64,000 nt of DNA from Streptomyces hygroscopicus (GTDB lineage Bacteria; Actinomycetota; Actinomycetes; Streptomycetales; Streptomycetaceae). The first letter of the stretch is position 1. Each line of letters starts with the position of its first letter. The stretch is from contig CP018627.1 in the NCBI GenBank assembly GCA_002021875.1, positions 3,968,001 to 4,032,000 of the forward strand, read 5' to 3'. The notes under the pieces were generated by a model, which saw only the letters and a list, made by a program, of their open reading frames with translations, was not told where the DNA came from and did no database searches. Of this stretch, positions 25,536-37,000 are shown one piece after another. The position numbers and the translations under genes are program-made.

Positions 25536-27833
25536 TCAGCCCTGGTGCCGGCCGACGGGGAGCGGCGGAACCGCTGTGTCCGGCACGGTCGCGGAGGCCG
25601 GGACACGCCTGGTCAGTGCCTCACCCTCGATATCCACATTCGGCAGCACACGGTCGAGGATACGGGGCAGCCACCAGGCCCGGTGGCCGAGCAGTGCCAG
25701 GACCGCGGGCACGATCGCCATCCGGACCACGAAGGCGTCGAAGAGGACGGCGGCGGCCAGGCCGACGCCCATCGTCTGGATGGTCGGGCTGCTCATCCCG
25801 ACGAATCCGGCGAACACGCTGATCATGATGATCGCCGCCGCGGCCACCACCCGTCCGCTGTGCCGGAAACCGCCCACGATCGCCTCGCCGGGGGACGCGC
25901 CGTGGACGTGGGCCTCCCGCATCCGGGTGAGGAGGAAGACCTCGTAATCCATGGCGAGGCCGAACACTATGCCGATGATGAGAATCGGCATCAGCGACAT
26001 GACCGGTCCGGTCTGCTCGATGCCGAGCAGGTCCGCCGCCCAGCCCCACTGGAAGACGGCGACGAGGACGCCGAAGGCGGCACCCACCGACAGCAGGAAG
26101 CCGAGCGCGGCCTTGACCGGGACCAGGACCGAGCGGAAGACCACCAGCAGCAGGAGCACCGCCAGGCCGATGACGACGGTCAGATAGGGGATGAGGGCGT
26201 CGGACATGGCTTCCGAGATGTCGATGTTCATCGCGGTGGTGCCGGTCACCAGGATGGTGGCGCCCGTGTCGGCCTCGACGCCGGAGACCGCGCCCCGGAT
26301 CGCGTGCACCAGGTCCTTGGTCTCGCCGCTGTTCGGCGCGGTCCGGGGGACGGCGGTGAGGATGGCCGTGTCCTTGGTCCGGCTGAGAACCGGATCACCG
26401 ACCGAGGCGACCCCGTCCACTCCCCGTACGGTCTTGACGACCTGGTTCGTGGTGGACCGGGTGTCCGCGTCCCCCGAGGACGCTGATGTGTCCACGACCA
26501 CGGTCAACGGGCCGTTGAAGCCGGGGCCGAAGCCTTCCGACAGCAGGTCGTAGGCACGGCGCTGGGTGGTCTCGACCGACTTGGACTCGTCTCCGGGCAG
26601 CCCGAGTTCGAGGCTCAGCGCCGGTAGGGCGACGGCGCCGAGACCGAGTCCGGCGATCATCAGCACGGCCACCGGACGGCGCAGCACGAACCGCGCCCAG
26701 CGGGTGCCTATGCGCTTCGCCGGCTTTGCCGCGATGGGTTGCCGGTCGCCTGCGGGTTCGTCGTGGCTGGTCGCGCAGTTCCCCGCGCCCCTTCGGGGCG
26801 CTCCCGCAGCCTTGCGGTGGGCGCGGGGCAGGATCCGCCGACCGAAGAGGCCGAACAGTGCCGGGACCAGGGTCAGTGCGACGAGTACGGCAAGGGCCAC
26901 GGCGCCCGCGCCGCCCATGCCCATCTTGGTGAGTTCGGGGATTCCGACGACTCCCAGCCCGACCAGGGCGATGAAGACGGTCGCACCGGCGAAGACGACG
27001 GCGGATCCGGCCGTGCCCACCGCCCGGCCGGCGGCCTCCTCCGGCTCGCTGCCCTGGGCGCACTCGTCGCGGAAGCGGGAGGTGATGAAGAGTGCGTAGT
27101 CGATGCCGACCGCCAGCCCCAGCATCAGCGCCAGGATGGCGACGGTGGACGTCAGACCCAGCGGTACGGCCAGCGCGGAGACCAGGCCGAAGGCGATGGC
27201 CACGCCCAAGAGGGCGGTCAGCAGCGACAGTCCGGCCGCGACCAGCGACCCGAGGGCGAGGACCAGCACCACGGCCGCCACCGCCACGCCGATGAGTTCC
27301 GTCGTACCGCCCGGCTCCTCTTCCGCGTCGAGGGCCGAGCCGCCGATCTCGACGGTCAGCCCGGCGTCCCGGGCCTGGTTCGCGGCGTCCTCGAGGGCGC
27401 TCTTCGTCGACTCGGTCAGGTCGACGGCGCCCTCGGTGTAGGTGATCGTGGAGTAGGCGATGGTGCCGTCCTCGCTGACCGCGCCGCTCTCATAGGGGTC
27501 GGTGGTCGACGCGACCTGATCGCCCCCGTCCAGCGAGCCGAGCGTGTCCTGGACGGCCGCCTTGTTCTCCCTGGCCGTCACCCGCTGCCCGTCCGGGGCC
27601 CGGAACACCAAGCGGGCCTCGGCGCCCTGGGAGTTGCTCTCGGGGAAGCGCTCGTCCAGCAGGTCGAACGCCTTCTGCGATTCAGTGCCGGGCATGGAGA
27701 GGTCCTCTTCCTCCCCGGCCGGGGCCATGGCGGCGGCGGCCAGGGCCAGCAGCAGGGCGCCCAGCCACAGACCGCCCACGAGCCGGCGCCGCCGGAAGGC
27801 CCACCGTCCGATCCGGTAAAGAAATGTCGCCAC
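25536..27833 (-). CDS. MMPL-family (RND) exporter
   Basis: A 765-residue exporter with the two-repeat RND layout: one span near the N-terminus, a large periplasmic-side loop (residues about 40-180), five spans, a cytosolic linker, then a second loop and five spans. MMPL hallmarks are GLAVGIDYALFITSRFRDE and the matching GLAMDYEVFLLTRMREAHV, which hold the proton-relay Asp-Tyr pairs. I chose GTG 27833. A Streptomyces-type palindromic repeat is inserted in frame in the central linker (26751-26808). The gene follows the synthase on the same strand and carries the duplicated leader, so it may export the polyketide. Confidence 0.9.
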   Translation of the reverse strand: MATFLYRIGRWAFRRRRLVGGLWLGALLLALAAAAMAPAGEEEDLSMPGTESQKAFDLLDERFPESNSQGAEARLVFRAPDGQRVTARENKAAVQDTLGSLDGGDQVASTTDPYESGAVSEDGTIAYSTITYTEGAVDLTESTKSALEDAANQARDAGLTVEIGGSALDAEEEPGGTTELIGVAVAAVVLVLALGSLVAAGLSLLTALLGVAIAFGLVSALAVPLGLTSTVAILALMLGLAVGIDYALFITSRFRDECAQGSEPEEAAGRAVGTAGSAVVFAGATVFIALVGLGVVGIPELTKMGMGGAGAVALAVLVALTLVPALFGLFGRRILPRAHRKAAGAPRRGAGNCATSHDEPAGDRQPIAAKPAKRIGTRWARFVLRRPVAVLMIAGLGLGAVALPALSLELGLPGDESKSVETTQRRAYDLLSEGFGPGFNGPLTVVVDTSASSGDADTRSTTNQVVKTVRGVDGVASVGDPVLSRTKDTAILTAVPRTAPNSGETKDLVHAIRGAVSGVEADTGATILVTGTTAMNIDISEAMSDALIPYLTVVIGLAVLLLLVVFRSVLVPVKAALGFLLSVGAAFGVLVAVFQWGWAADLLGIEQTGPVMSLMPILIIGIVFGLAMDYEVFLLTRMREAHVHGASPGEAIVGGFRHSGRVVAAAAIIMISVFAGFVGMSSPTIQTMGVGLAAAVLFDAFVVRMAIVPAVLALLGHRAWWLPRILDRVLPNVDIEGEALTRRVPASATVPDTAVPPLPVGRHQG
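26751..26808. repeat. REP-like palindromic element inside the MMPL gene
   Basis: The segment is bounded by TGCGGG and CCCGCA and contains GCGCGGGGAACTGCGCGACC (minus strand) next to GCCCCTTCGGGGC, the pattern of palindromic repeats often found between Streptomyces genes. Here it is translated in frame as part of the cytosolic linker (GAPRRGAGNCATS). Confidence 0.65.
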
Positions 27834-27844
27834 CTGTAGATCAC

Positions 27845-27996
27845 TCCAGACACCGTCAGGCAAGGGGAATGCGCGGGATTCACGCGCTTCCAACCCTTCC
27901 TTCCGGCGCCCGGCCGGGCATCGTCTCCCGCCGCCGTCTTCTCCTGGTGCTCCCGGACCAGCCAGGCACGTGTCCTGGTGCGTACGCACCACAGGC
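27845..27996 (-). promoter_or_regulatory. Duplicated leader element, copy 2 (upstream of MMPL gene)
   Basis: This 152-bp minus-strand segment lies between the synthase stop and the MMPL start and matches 20699-20849. The three short stems described for copy 1 are kept, including a fully palindromic TGGTGCGTACGCACCA. Confidence 0.6.
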
Positions 27997-28036
27997 GGGG
28001 ACAGGTCCGTCCCCCGTCCCCGCCCGGAGAAGCTGT

Positions 28037-31000
28037 TCACTCCAGCCCGGTGAGCCAGTCGGTGAGGTGGCCCGCGGCGGCGGGGGCGTGCTGGTTGACG
28101 AGGGTGAAGTGGTTGCCCGCAGTGGTGCGGGTGGTGGTGATGTGGGGAAGGGCCGTCTGCCAGTCGTGCGGCACCGGGTCCGCCCCGTGTGCTGCGGGGA
28201 GCGGGTCCGAGGCGCGCAGGAGCAGGGTCGGGAAGGGCGTGGGTGCGGGGGTCCAGGTGTGGATGAGCTGTTCCATCCAGGCGTAGGCGGACAGGTCGGT
28301 GGCGGTGAAGCCGTCGGTGTGGTGCTCGCGCTCGTACAGGCCGTGCCACAGGTGGGGTTGGAGGGCGAGGGCGGCGGGGGATTCCAGGATGTAGGTGTCC
28401 AGGAGGACGACGGCCCGTACGGGCATCCCGTGGTCGGCGAGACGGCGGGCGGTCTCATGAGCGAGGATGCCGCCGGATGAGGTGCCCAGGAGGATCACCG
28501 GGTCGGTGGTGTCACCGCCGGTGCTCGCGGCCACGGCGTGGGCCAGCCCTTCGACGAGGGCTTCCCGGGTGGCGGGCAGTGCCTCGTCGGTGCCGAAGCC
28601 GGGGGGCGTCAGGCAGGAGACGTCCCAGGTGTCGGGGAGCGCCCCGGCCAGGGCGAAGTAGGTGTCGGGTCCGGTCAGGGGCACGATGGGGGCCACGCAG
28701 ATCAGCCGGGTGCCCGAGGTGCCGGTGGTGAGCCGGTCCAGGGTGGACGGCAGAGGCCCGGTGCTCTTGGGCCGGAGGGCGGCGAGGTCGAGAAGCAGGG
28801 TTTCGGCCTCGTTCCCGCGGCCCGTCCGCACGGCGTCGCGGTGGAGGCGGGCGACCAGGTCGGTCGTCGGGGCCGCGCCGGTGCCGTGGTCCTCGGCCCG
28901 CGGCGTGGCGAGGTGGTCGAGGAGATGGCCGGCCAGGTCGGCCGGGGTGGGGTGGGTGAGAACGACGGTGCTGGGCAGTGTCGTGCCCATCGCGGCGGCC
29001 AGCCGGTTGCGCAGGTCGATGGCGGCGAGCGAGTCCATGCCGTGGTCGCGGAAGGCGGAGTGTTCCTCGATCGCCTCGCCGGATGAGTGGCCGAGCGCCA
29101 CCGCGGCCTCGCTTCGCACCAGGTCGAGGAGGAGTCGCCGCGCTTCCGCGGGCGGCAGGCTCCGCAGCCGTGCCGTGAAGTCGCCGTGTCCGCTGGTGGG
29201 TTCGGGCTCGGTGAGCTTGGCCGCCTCCGGCAGCTCGCTGAAGAACGGGCGGGGTGCGGCCTCGGTGATGACGGGGAGATGGCGGTCCCAGTCGATGTCT
29301 GCGACCGTCAGCGCGGTCTCCTGTTCACGCAGCGCCTGGGCGAGCGCGGCCAGGGCCAGGTCACCGTCGAGGAAGGACATTCCGCTGCGCAGGAGTTGCT
29401 CGCGGTCGTGCTCGCTCATCCGCCCCCGTGCCTCCTCCCAGGGGCTGTAGGCGATCGCCGTCGCGGGGGCGCCCCGGGCGCGGCGCTGGGATGCCAGCGC
29501 TTCCAGGTACGCGTTGGCCGCCGCCTGTGCCGCGTGGTGGCCGATGCCCCAGACGCCGGACACCGAGGAGAACAGCACGAAGGCGTCCAGGCCGGTGTCG
29601 TCGAGGAGTTGGTCGAGGTGCGCGGCGCCCGCCACCTTGGTGCGCAGCGCGTCGGCGAAGTGCTCGGGGCTCGCCGTGGAGAGCGGGCCGAGCGGGCTCG
29701 TCCCGGCCGTGTGCACCACGGCGCGCACCGGTTGGCCGTCCGCCGAGAGCCGGTCGAGTACGTCGGCCACGGCCTCCCTGTCGGTCAGCTCGCACCCCAC
29801 CACCTCGGCGGTCGTCCCCTGGGCGGTCAGCTCCGCCACCAGTTCGGCCGCGCCCGGTGCCGCGGGGCCACGCCGGTTCATCAGCACCAGGTGCTCCGCG
29901 CCCTGGTGGGCCAGCCAGCGGGCGACCCGGCTGCCCAGCGCGCCGGTGCCGCCGGTGACCAGGGTCGTGCCGCGGGGCGCCCAGGTGCCGGGCGAGTCGG
30001 CCCGTGCCGGTGCCCGCACCAGTCGCCGGACGAGGACGCCCGAGGGGCGCACCGCCGCCTGGTCCTCCCCCAGGTCCGCCGAGAGCAGCGCGGCGAACCG
30101 CCCGGCCGCCTCGGGGTCGAGGCGCTCCGGGAGGTCGGCCGGACCGCCGCGCAGCGACGGTGCCTCCAGGGCCGCGGTCCTGGCGAGTCCGAGGACCATC
30201 GCCTGCCGCGGGTCGCGGACCGGGTCGGCCGGGCCGGTGGACACCGCGCCGCGGGTCACCGTCCACAGCGGCACCTCGGCCCCGGCCGCCATCAGCGCCT
30301 GGACCAGCGACACGCTGAGGGCCAGACCGGCGGGCAGCGCGGGTTCGCCGCTGCCGGTGTCCTCGGCCGCCGCGAGCAGCGACACCACTCCGGCCACCCG
30401 GTCGAGGCCGACGTCGGCGAGCTGTGCGGCCATCGCCTCCGGGCCGGTGCGGGTCCCGTCGAGGAGCACACGGCGCGCCTGGGCGCCGTGTGCGGTCAGC
30501 GCGGCCACCACATCCGTGTCGTCGATGGAGTCGGTGGTGAGCACCAGCCACGTGCCGGTCAGTGTGGGGCCGGCGGGGACGCGCAGGGGTGTCCACACCG
30601 TCCGGTAGCGCCGCCGGCCGGCCAGCGTGTGCTCGTCCTGCCGCCTGCGCCACGCCGACAGCGAGGGGAGCACCGAGTCGAGCGCGCCCTTGCTCTCGGG
30701 TTCGAGGCCGATCAGCGTGGCGACGGCGGCGCTGTCTCCCTGGTCCACGGCGGTCCACAGCGGCTCGTCGGCACCTGCGGCGGTGCCGGCCGGCGAGGTG
30801 GACGGGGCGGGCGGGGCGATCCAGTACGACTCGTGCTGGAAGGCGTAGGTGGGCAGGTCCACCGTACGGCCGCCGGGCAGCACGCTGGTCCAGTCGACGG
30901 GCACGCCGTGGGCGTACGCCTCCCCGAGCGAGCGCAGGACCCGGTCCCATCCGCCGTCGTCCCGGCGCAGGGTGCCCAGGGTGACGGCGGGGCTGCCCGC

Positions 31001-34000
31001 GTTCTCGATGAGTTCGCTGGTGCCGACCGCGAGCACCGGATGCGGACCGACCTCGATCATGACCCCGTAGCCCTCGCCCAGGAGACCGGTCATCGTCTCG
31101 GCGTAGGACACGGTCTGCCGCAAATTACGGCACCAGTACCGGGCGTCCAGCTCCTCGGTGCCGAGACGGCCCCCGGTCACCGTGGAGTAGAACGGCACCT
31201 CCGAGGGGCGGGGCCGCACCGGAGCCAGCAGCTCCAGCAACTCGGCCTCGATCTCGTCGATATGCGCCGAGTGGGCGGCGAAGTCCACCCCGGCCAGCCG
31301 CCAGCGCATGATCCTGGCGGCGGACAGACCGCGCTCGACCTGGCCGAGCGCGGCCGGATCGCCGGAGAGCGTCACCGTCTTCGGTCCGTTGACCGCCGCG
31401 ATGGACACCGCGCCGGACACCTCGTCCAGCAACTCCCGGATCCGCTCCGGCGATGCCATCGCCGACATCATCGCGCCGCGTCCGGACAGGCGCTCGTGGA
31501 TGAGCCGGCTGCGCAGCGCCACCACGCGGGCGCCGTCGTCCAGCGACAGGCCGCCGCTGACGCAGGCGGCGGCCACCTCGCCCTGGGAGTGGCCGACGAC
31601 GGCGGCGGGCTCGACGCCGAACGAGCGCCACAGCGCGGCGAGCGAGACCATGACCGTCCACAGCACGGGCTGCAGCACATCGGGGCGCCGCTCGATCGGC
31701 GGAGCGCCGGGCTCACCGCGGATCACCTCGGTGGGCGACCAGTCGAGGTACGGGGCCAGGGCCGCCTCGCAGTCGGCGACGCGCGCGGCGAAGACGGGCG
31801 AGACATCGAGCAGTTCGGCCGCCATCCCGGCCCATGCCGCGTCCTGTCCGGGGAACACGAAGACCACCGGGCCGCGTTCGGTCGCCGTGCCGCGCACCGC
31901 CGCGGGATCCGAGGTGCCCTCGGCCAGGGCCGCCAGGCTTCCGCGCAGCGCCGCGGGATCCTCGCCGACCAGCACCGCCCGGTGCTCGAACGCGGCACGG
32001 GTCGTGGCCAGGGAATGCCCGATGTCCACCGGGTGCGCCCCCGGGTGGGCGTCCAGATGTGCGAGCAGTTTCGCGGCCTGGGCGCGCAGCGCCGCGGCCG
32101 ACTTGCCCGCCAGCGGCCATGCCACCGGCCCGTCCCCCACCGGATCCGGGACCGGGGCGGTGGGCGCCGGGGCCTGCTCCAGTACGGCGTGGGCGTTGGT
32201 CCCGCTCATGCCGAACGCGGAGACCGCGGCCCGCCGCGGACGGCCGAGGTCGGGCCACGGTGCCGCCTCGGTCAGCAGCTCGACCGCGCCCGAGTCCCAG
32301 GCGATACGGGAGGACGGCTCGGCGGCGTGCAGCGTCTTCGGCAGTTGGCCGTGCCGCATGGCCATCACCATCTTGATGACACCCGCGACACCGGCGGCCA
32401 CCTGCGTGTGTCCGATGTTGGACTTGACCGAGCCGACCAGCAGCGGCGGATTGCCGCCCCGGTCCTGGCCGTAGGTGGCCAGCAGCGCGTGCGCTTCGAT
32501 CGGATCGCCCAGTGCGGTGCCGGTTCCGTGTGCCTCGACCACGTCGACGTCGGACGCCGCGAGGCCGCTGTTGGCGAGGGCCTGCCTGATGACCCGCTGC
32601 TGCGCGGGCCCGCTCGGCGCGGTCAGCCCGTTGGAGGCGCCGTCGGAGTTCACCGCCGACCCGCGGACGACCGCCAGCACCTGGTGGCCGTGGCGGACCG
32701 CGTCCGACAGCCGCTCCAGCACCAGGAGACCGGCGCCTTCGGCGATGCCCATGCCGTCCGCCGACTCGGCGAACGCCTTGCTCCGTCCGTCGGGCGCCAT
32801 GACCCGGTGCCTGCTCAGCGAGACCAGCAGGTCCGGGCCGGTCAGCACGGTGGCACCGCCCGCCAGGGCCAGGGTGCTCTCCCCCGAGCGCAGCGACTGG
32901 CACGCCATGTGCAGCGCGACCAGGGACGCCGAGCAGGCGGTGTCCACCGTCACGGTCGGCCCGTGGAGGTCGAAGAGATAGGCCAGACGGCCCGAGAGCA
33001 CGCTGGGGAGCGTGCCGGTGAGCTGGTAGCCGTCGGAGTCCGCCGACACCCCCGTGCCGTACTGCTGGGTGGTCGCCGAGACGAAGGTGCCGGTCATGCT
33101 GGACCGCAGGGAGGCGGGGTCGATCCCGGCGCGTTCGAACGCCTCCCAGGTGAGCTCCAGCAGCATCCGCTGCTGCGGGTCCATCGAGACGGCCTCACGC
33201 GGGGAGATGCCGAAGAACGCCGCGTCGAACTCGGCCGCGCCGTCGACAAAGCCACCCGCCGCGGAGTAGGTCGTGCCCGTCCGCTCCGGGTCGGGGTGGT
33301 ACGCGCCCGTGTCCCAGCCGCGGTCGGCGGGCAGCGGGGAGATGGCGTCCGTGCCCTCGGTCAGCAACTCCCACAGTTGCTCGGGCGAGCGCACTCCGCC
33401 GGGAAAACGGCAGCTCATTCCGATGATCGCGATCGGCTCCGCGTCGGCCGCCCCGGCTCCCGTACCGCCCGCCGTGATCGCGGCCGGTGCGGCGCTCCCC
33501 CGCCGCTCGTCGGCCTCGCCGCCCAGCTCGGTCCACAGATGACCGGCCAGGGCCTCCGGCGTCGGATGGTCGTAGATCAGGGTCGAGGGCAGGCTCAGGC
33601 CCGTCCGCTTGCGCAGGGCGTTGCGCAACTGACCGGCGGTCAGGGAGTCGAAGCCCATGTCCTTGAACGTCCGCCCGCCCCCGGCCGCCGCCGGACCCGC
33701 GAGCCCGAGCACCGAGCCCACCTGCTCACGGACGAGCTGGAGCAGGGTGTCACGGGCCCGGTCGGCCGTCAGCCCGGTCAGCAGGCCGGAGCCGCCACCA
33801 GTGGCGGCGGCCCGGCGGACGGCGCCGGTGGGCACCAGGCCGCGGAGGACGGCGGGCACGGTGCCACGCGCCCGCAGGGCGGCCCGGTCGACGCGGGTGG
33901 CGACGAGGGACGCCTCGCCCACCGCGCCCGCGGTGTCGAAGCAGGCCAGTCCCTCCTCGACGGTGAGCGTCGGCAGCCCGGCCGCGGCGATCCTGCGAAG

Positions 34001-37000
34001 CTGCGCGGCGCTCAGCCCGGCCGACATACCGCCGCTCCGCGGCCAGAGCCCCCAGCCGATGGACAGGCCCGCGAGCCCCTCCGCGCTCCGCCGCCGCGCC
34101 AGCGCGTCCAGGAACGCGTTGGCCGCGGTGTAGGCGGCCTGCCCCGCGTTGCCGAGGACGCCGAACACCGAGGAGAACATCACGAACGCGGTCAGCCCGT
34201 GGTCACGCGTCAGCTCATGCAGATGCCAGGCGCCGTCCAGTTTCGGGCGGAACACCGTGTCCAGCCGGTCCGGGGTCAGCGCCCCGACCAACCCGTCGTC
34301 GAGCACACCGGCGGCGTGCACCACACCGGTCAGCGGGTGCTCGGCCGGGATCGCCGCCAGCAGGGCGGCCACGGCCGCGCGGTCGGAGACATCGCAGGCG
34401 GCGGCGGTCACCCGCGCGCCCTGCCCGGTCAGCTCGGCCACCAGTGCGTCGGCGCCCTCGGTGTCGGCACCGCGACGACCGGCCAGCACCAGGTGGCGCA
34501 CCCCGTGCGCGGTGACCAGGTGCCGGGCCACCAGCGCGCCGAGACCGCCCAGACCGCCGGTGACCAGTACGGTGCCGTCACCGCCCCATACGGTGCCCGG
34601 CGCGGACGGGTCCGGGGCGTCGGCGGAAGCCAGCCGAGGCGTCAGCAACTCACCGGCGCGCACCGCCAGTTCGGGCTCGTCGCAGTCCAGCGCCGCGCGC
34701 AGGGTCCCGGCGGCGGCCGACACCGGATCCCCGGTATCGGCGGGGTCCAGGTCGAGCAGGACGAACCGGTCGGGGCTCTCCTGCCGGGCCGACCGCACCA
34801 GCCCCCACACCGCGGCCGCCACCACGTCAGGGGCCGTGTCGGCGGTGGTGGCCACCGCGCCACGGGTCACGAACACCACCCGGGCGGGCCGACTCCCGCC
34901 GGTCTCATCCGTGTCGGCGGCGTCGCCTGAGTCGTCGTCGTTCAGGTGGTGCCGCAGCGTGTCGAGCACGGACGCGGTGACCGTACGGACCGCCTCCGGC
35001 ACCGGCACACCGTCCGGCGCGGTGACCGGGACCAGCACCGCCTCCCCGGCGCTCACCGGGTCGTGCCCACCGGTGTCCGGCACCGGCGCGGGCAGCCAGT
35101 CCAGGCGCAGCAGCGGTCGCGCCGCCATGGCCCCCGAGGTGTGGACGTCCGGTGTACGCAGCGTCAGCGTGCGGGCCGACACCACCGGAAGGCCCTCGGT
35201 GTCCACCGCGCTCAGCGTGACCGTGCCCTCGCCCGTGGCGCGCAGCCGCACCCGCAGTACCGACGCGCCCACGGCGTGCAGGGACACCCCGGACCAGGTC
35301 GACACCTCGGAGCGAGCCGACGCACGCGCCCCGTCGGTCAGCCCGGTCGACGACGCGATGTGCAGCGCCGCGTCCAGCAGCGCGGGATGGAGGCGGAAGG
35401 CATCGGCATCCTCGGCGATGTGCTCGGGGAGGGCGACCTCGGCCAGCACCTCGTCCCCGGCCCGCCAGACCGCCCGGACGGCCTGGAACGCCGGCCCGTA
35501 GGCGAGTCCGGCCTCGCGCCGCCGCTCGTAGAAGCCGTCGAGGTCGACGGGTACGGCGTCCACGGGCGGCCACGCCGACCCGGCACCGGCACCGGCACCG
35601 GGCGTGCCCGGCGCGAGCGTGCCGGTGGCGTGCCGCGTCCAGGGTGCGTCCGGTGTGTCGGCGGGCCGCGCGTAGATGCCCAGGGTGCGTCGGCCGCCGA
35701 CGCCGGGGCCGCCGAGCGCGACCTGGATCCGTACGCCGTCGTCGTCCTGCCCGGACAGCACCAGCGGGGCGTCCAGGGTGAGTTCCTCGACGAGACCACA
35801 GCCGACCTCGTCGCCCGCGCGTACCGCCAGCTCGACGAATCCGGCGCCGGGGAAGGTCAGGTGCCCGGCCACCACATGGTCGGCCAGCCACGGCTGCGCC
35901 GCCACCGACAGCAGACCGGTGCACAGCAGACCGCCGGTCTCGGGCAGCTCCACGACCGCGCCGAGCAGCGGATGTTCCACACCGCCGAGCCCGGCCGGGA
36001 CCGCGCCCGCCGAGGTGTTGCCGACGGGCGCGGTCCAGTACCGCTCCCGCTGGAACGCGTAGGTCGGCAGCGCGACCCGGCGCGCGCCGGTCCCGGTGAA
36101 GAGTTCGGCCCACCGGACCGGTACGCCCCGCACATACAGCCGGGCCGCCGCGGCCAGCGCGGTGGGCTCCTCGCCGCGGTCCTTGCCCAGCAGCGGCACG
36201 GCCTCCACGCGTGCCACCTCGGGCAGGGCGTCCTGCGCCAGCACCGACAGCGTGGCGTCCGGGCCCAGTTCGAGGAAGGTGTGCGCGCCGGTCCGCGCCG
36301 CGGCGCCGACCGCGTCGGCGAACCGCACCGTCATCCTGACGTGCCGCACCCAGTAGTCGGGGGTACGGATCCGCTCCGCGCCGATCCGCTCACCGGTGAC
36401 GGTCGAGACGATCGGGATGCGCGGCTCGCCGAAGGCCAGGCCCTCGACGACCGCGCGGAAGCCGTCCAGCATCGGTGTCATCAGCGGGGAGTGGAAGGCG
36501 TGGCTGACCCGCAGCCGGGTGGTCTTGCGGCCGTCGGCCGCGAACCGGTCCGCGATGGCCTCGACCGCGTCGGCCTCCCCGGACACCACCACCGCCTCGG
36601 GGCCGTTGACCGCGGCGAGTCCCACGCGGTCCTCGGAGCCGGTGAGCAGCGCCGCCACCTCGTCCTCGGTGGCCCGCAGCGCGACCATGGCGCCGCCTTC
36701 GGGCAGCGCCTGCATCAGCCGTCCGCGGGCGGCGACGAGGGTGCACGCGTCGGGCAGGGACAGCACCCCGGCCACATGCGCGGCCGCGATCTCGCCGACC
36801 GAATGCCCGATCAGCAGATCCGGCGCCGTCCCCCATGACTCCACCAGCCGGTAGAGGGCCACTTCCAGGGCGAACAGCGCGGGCTGGGCGTATTCGGTGC
36901 GGTTCAGCAGCTCCGCGTCGTCGCCGAACACCGCCTCCCGCAGCGGCCGTTCCAGTTCGCCGTCCAGCAGCGCGCAGACCTCGTCCCACGCCGCCGCGAA

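Noticed and set aside
29087..34930. Very long plus-strand open frame under the synthase
   Set aside because: It lies opposite coding sequence with strong domain motifs, has Arg/Gly/His-rich low-complexity content and no family match by eye.
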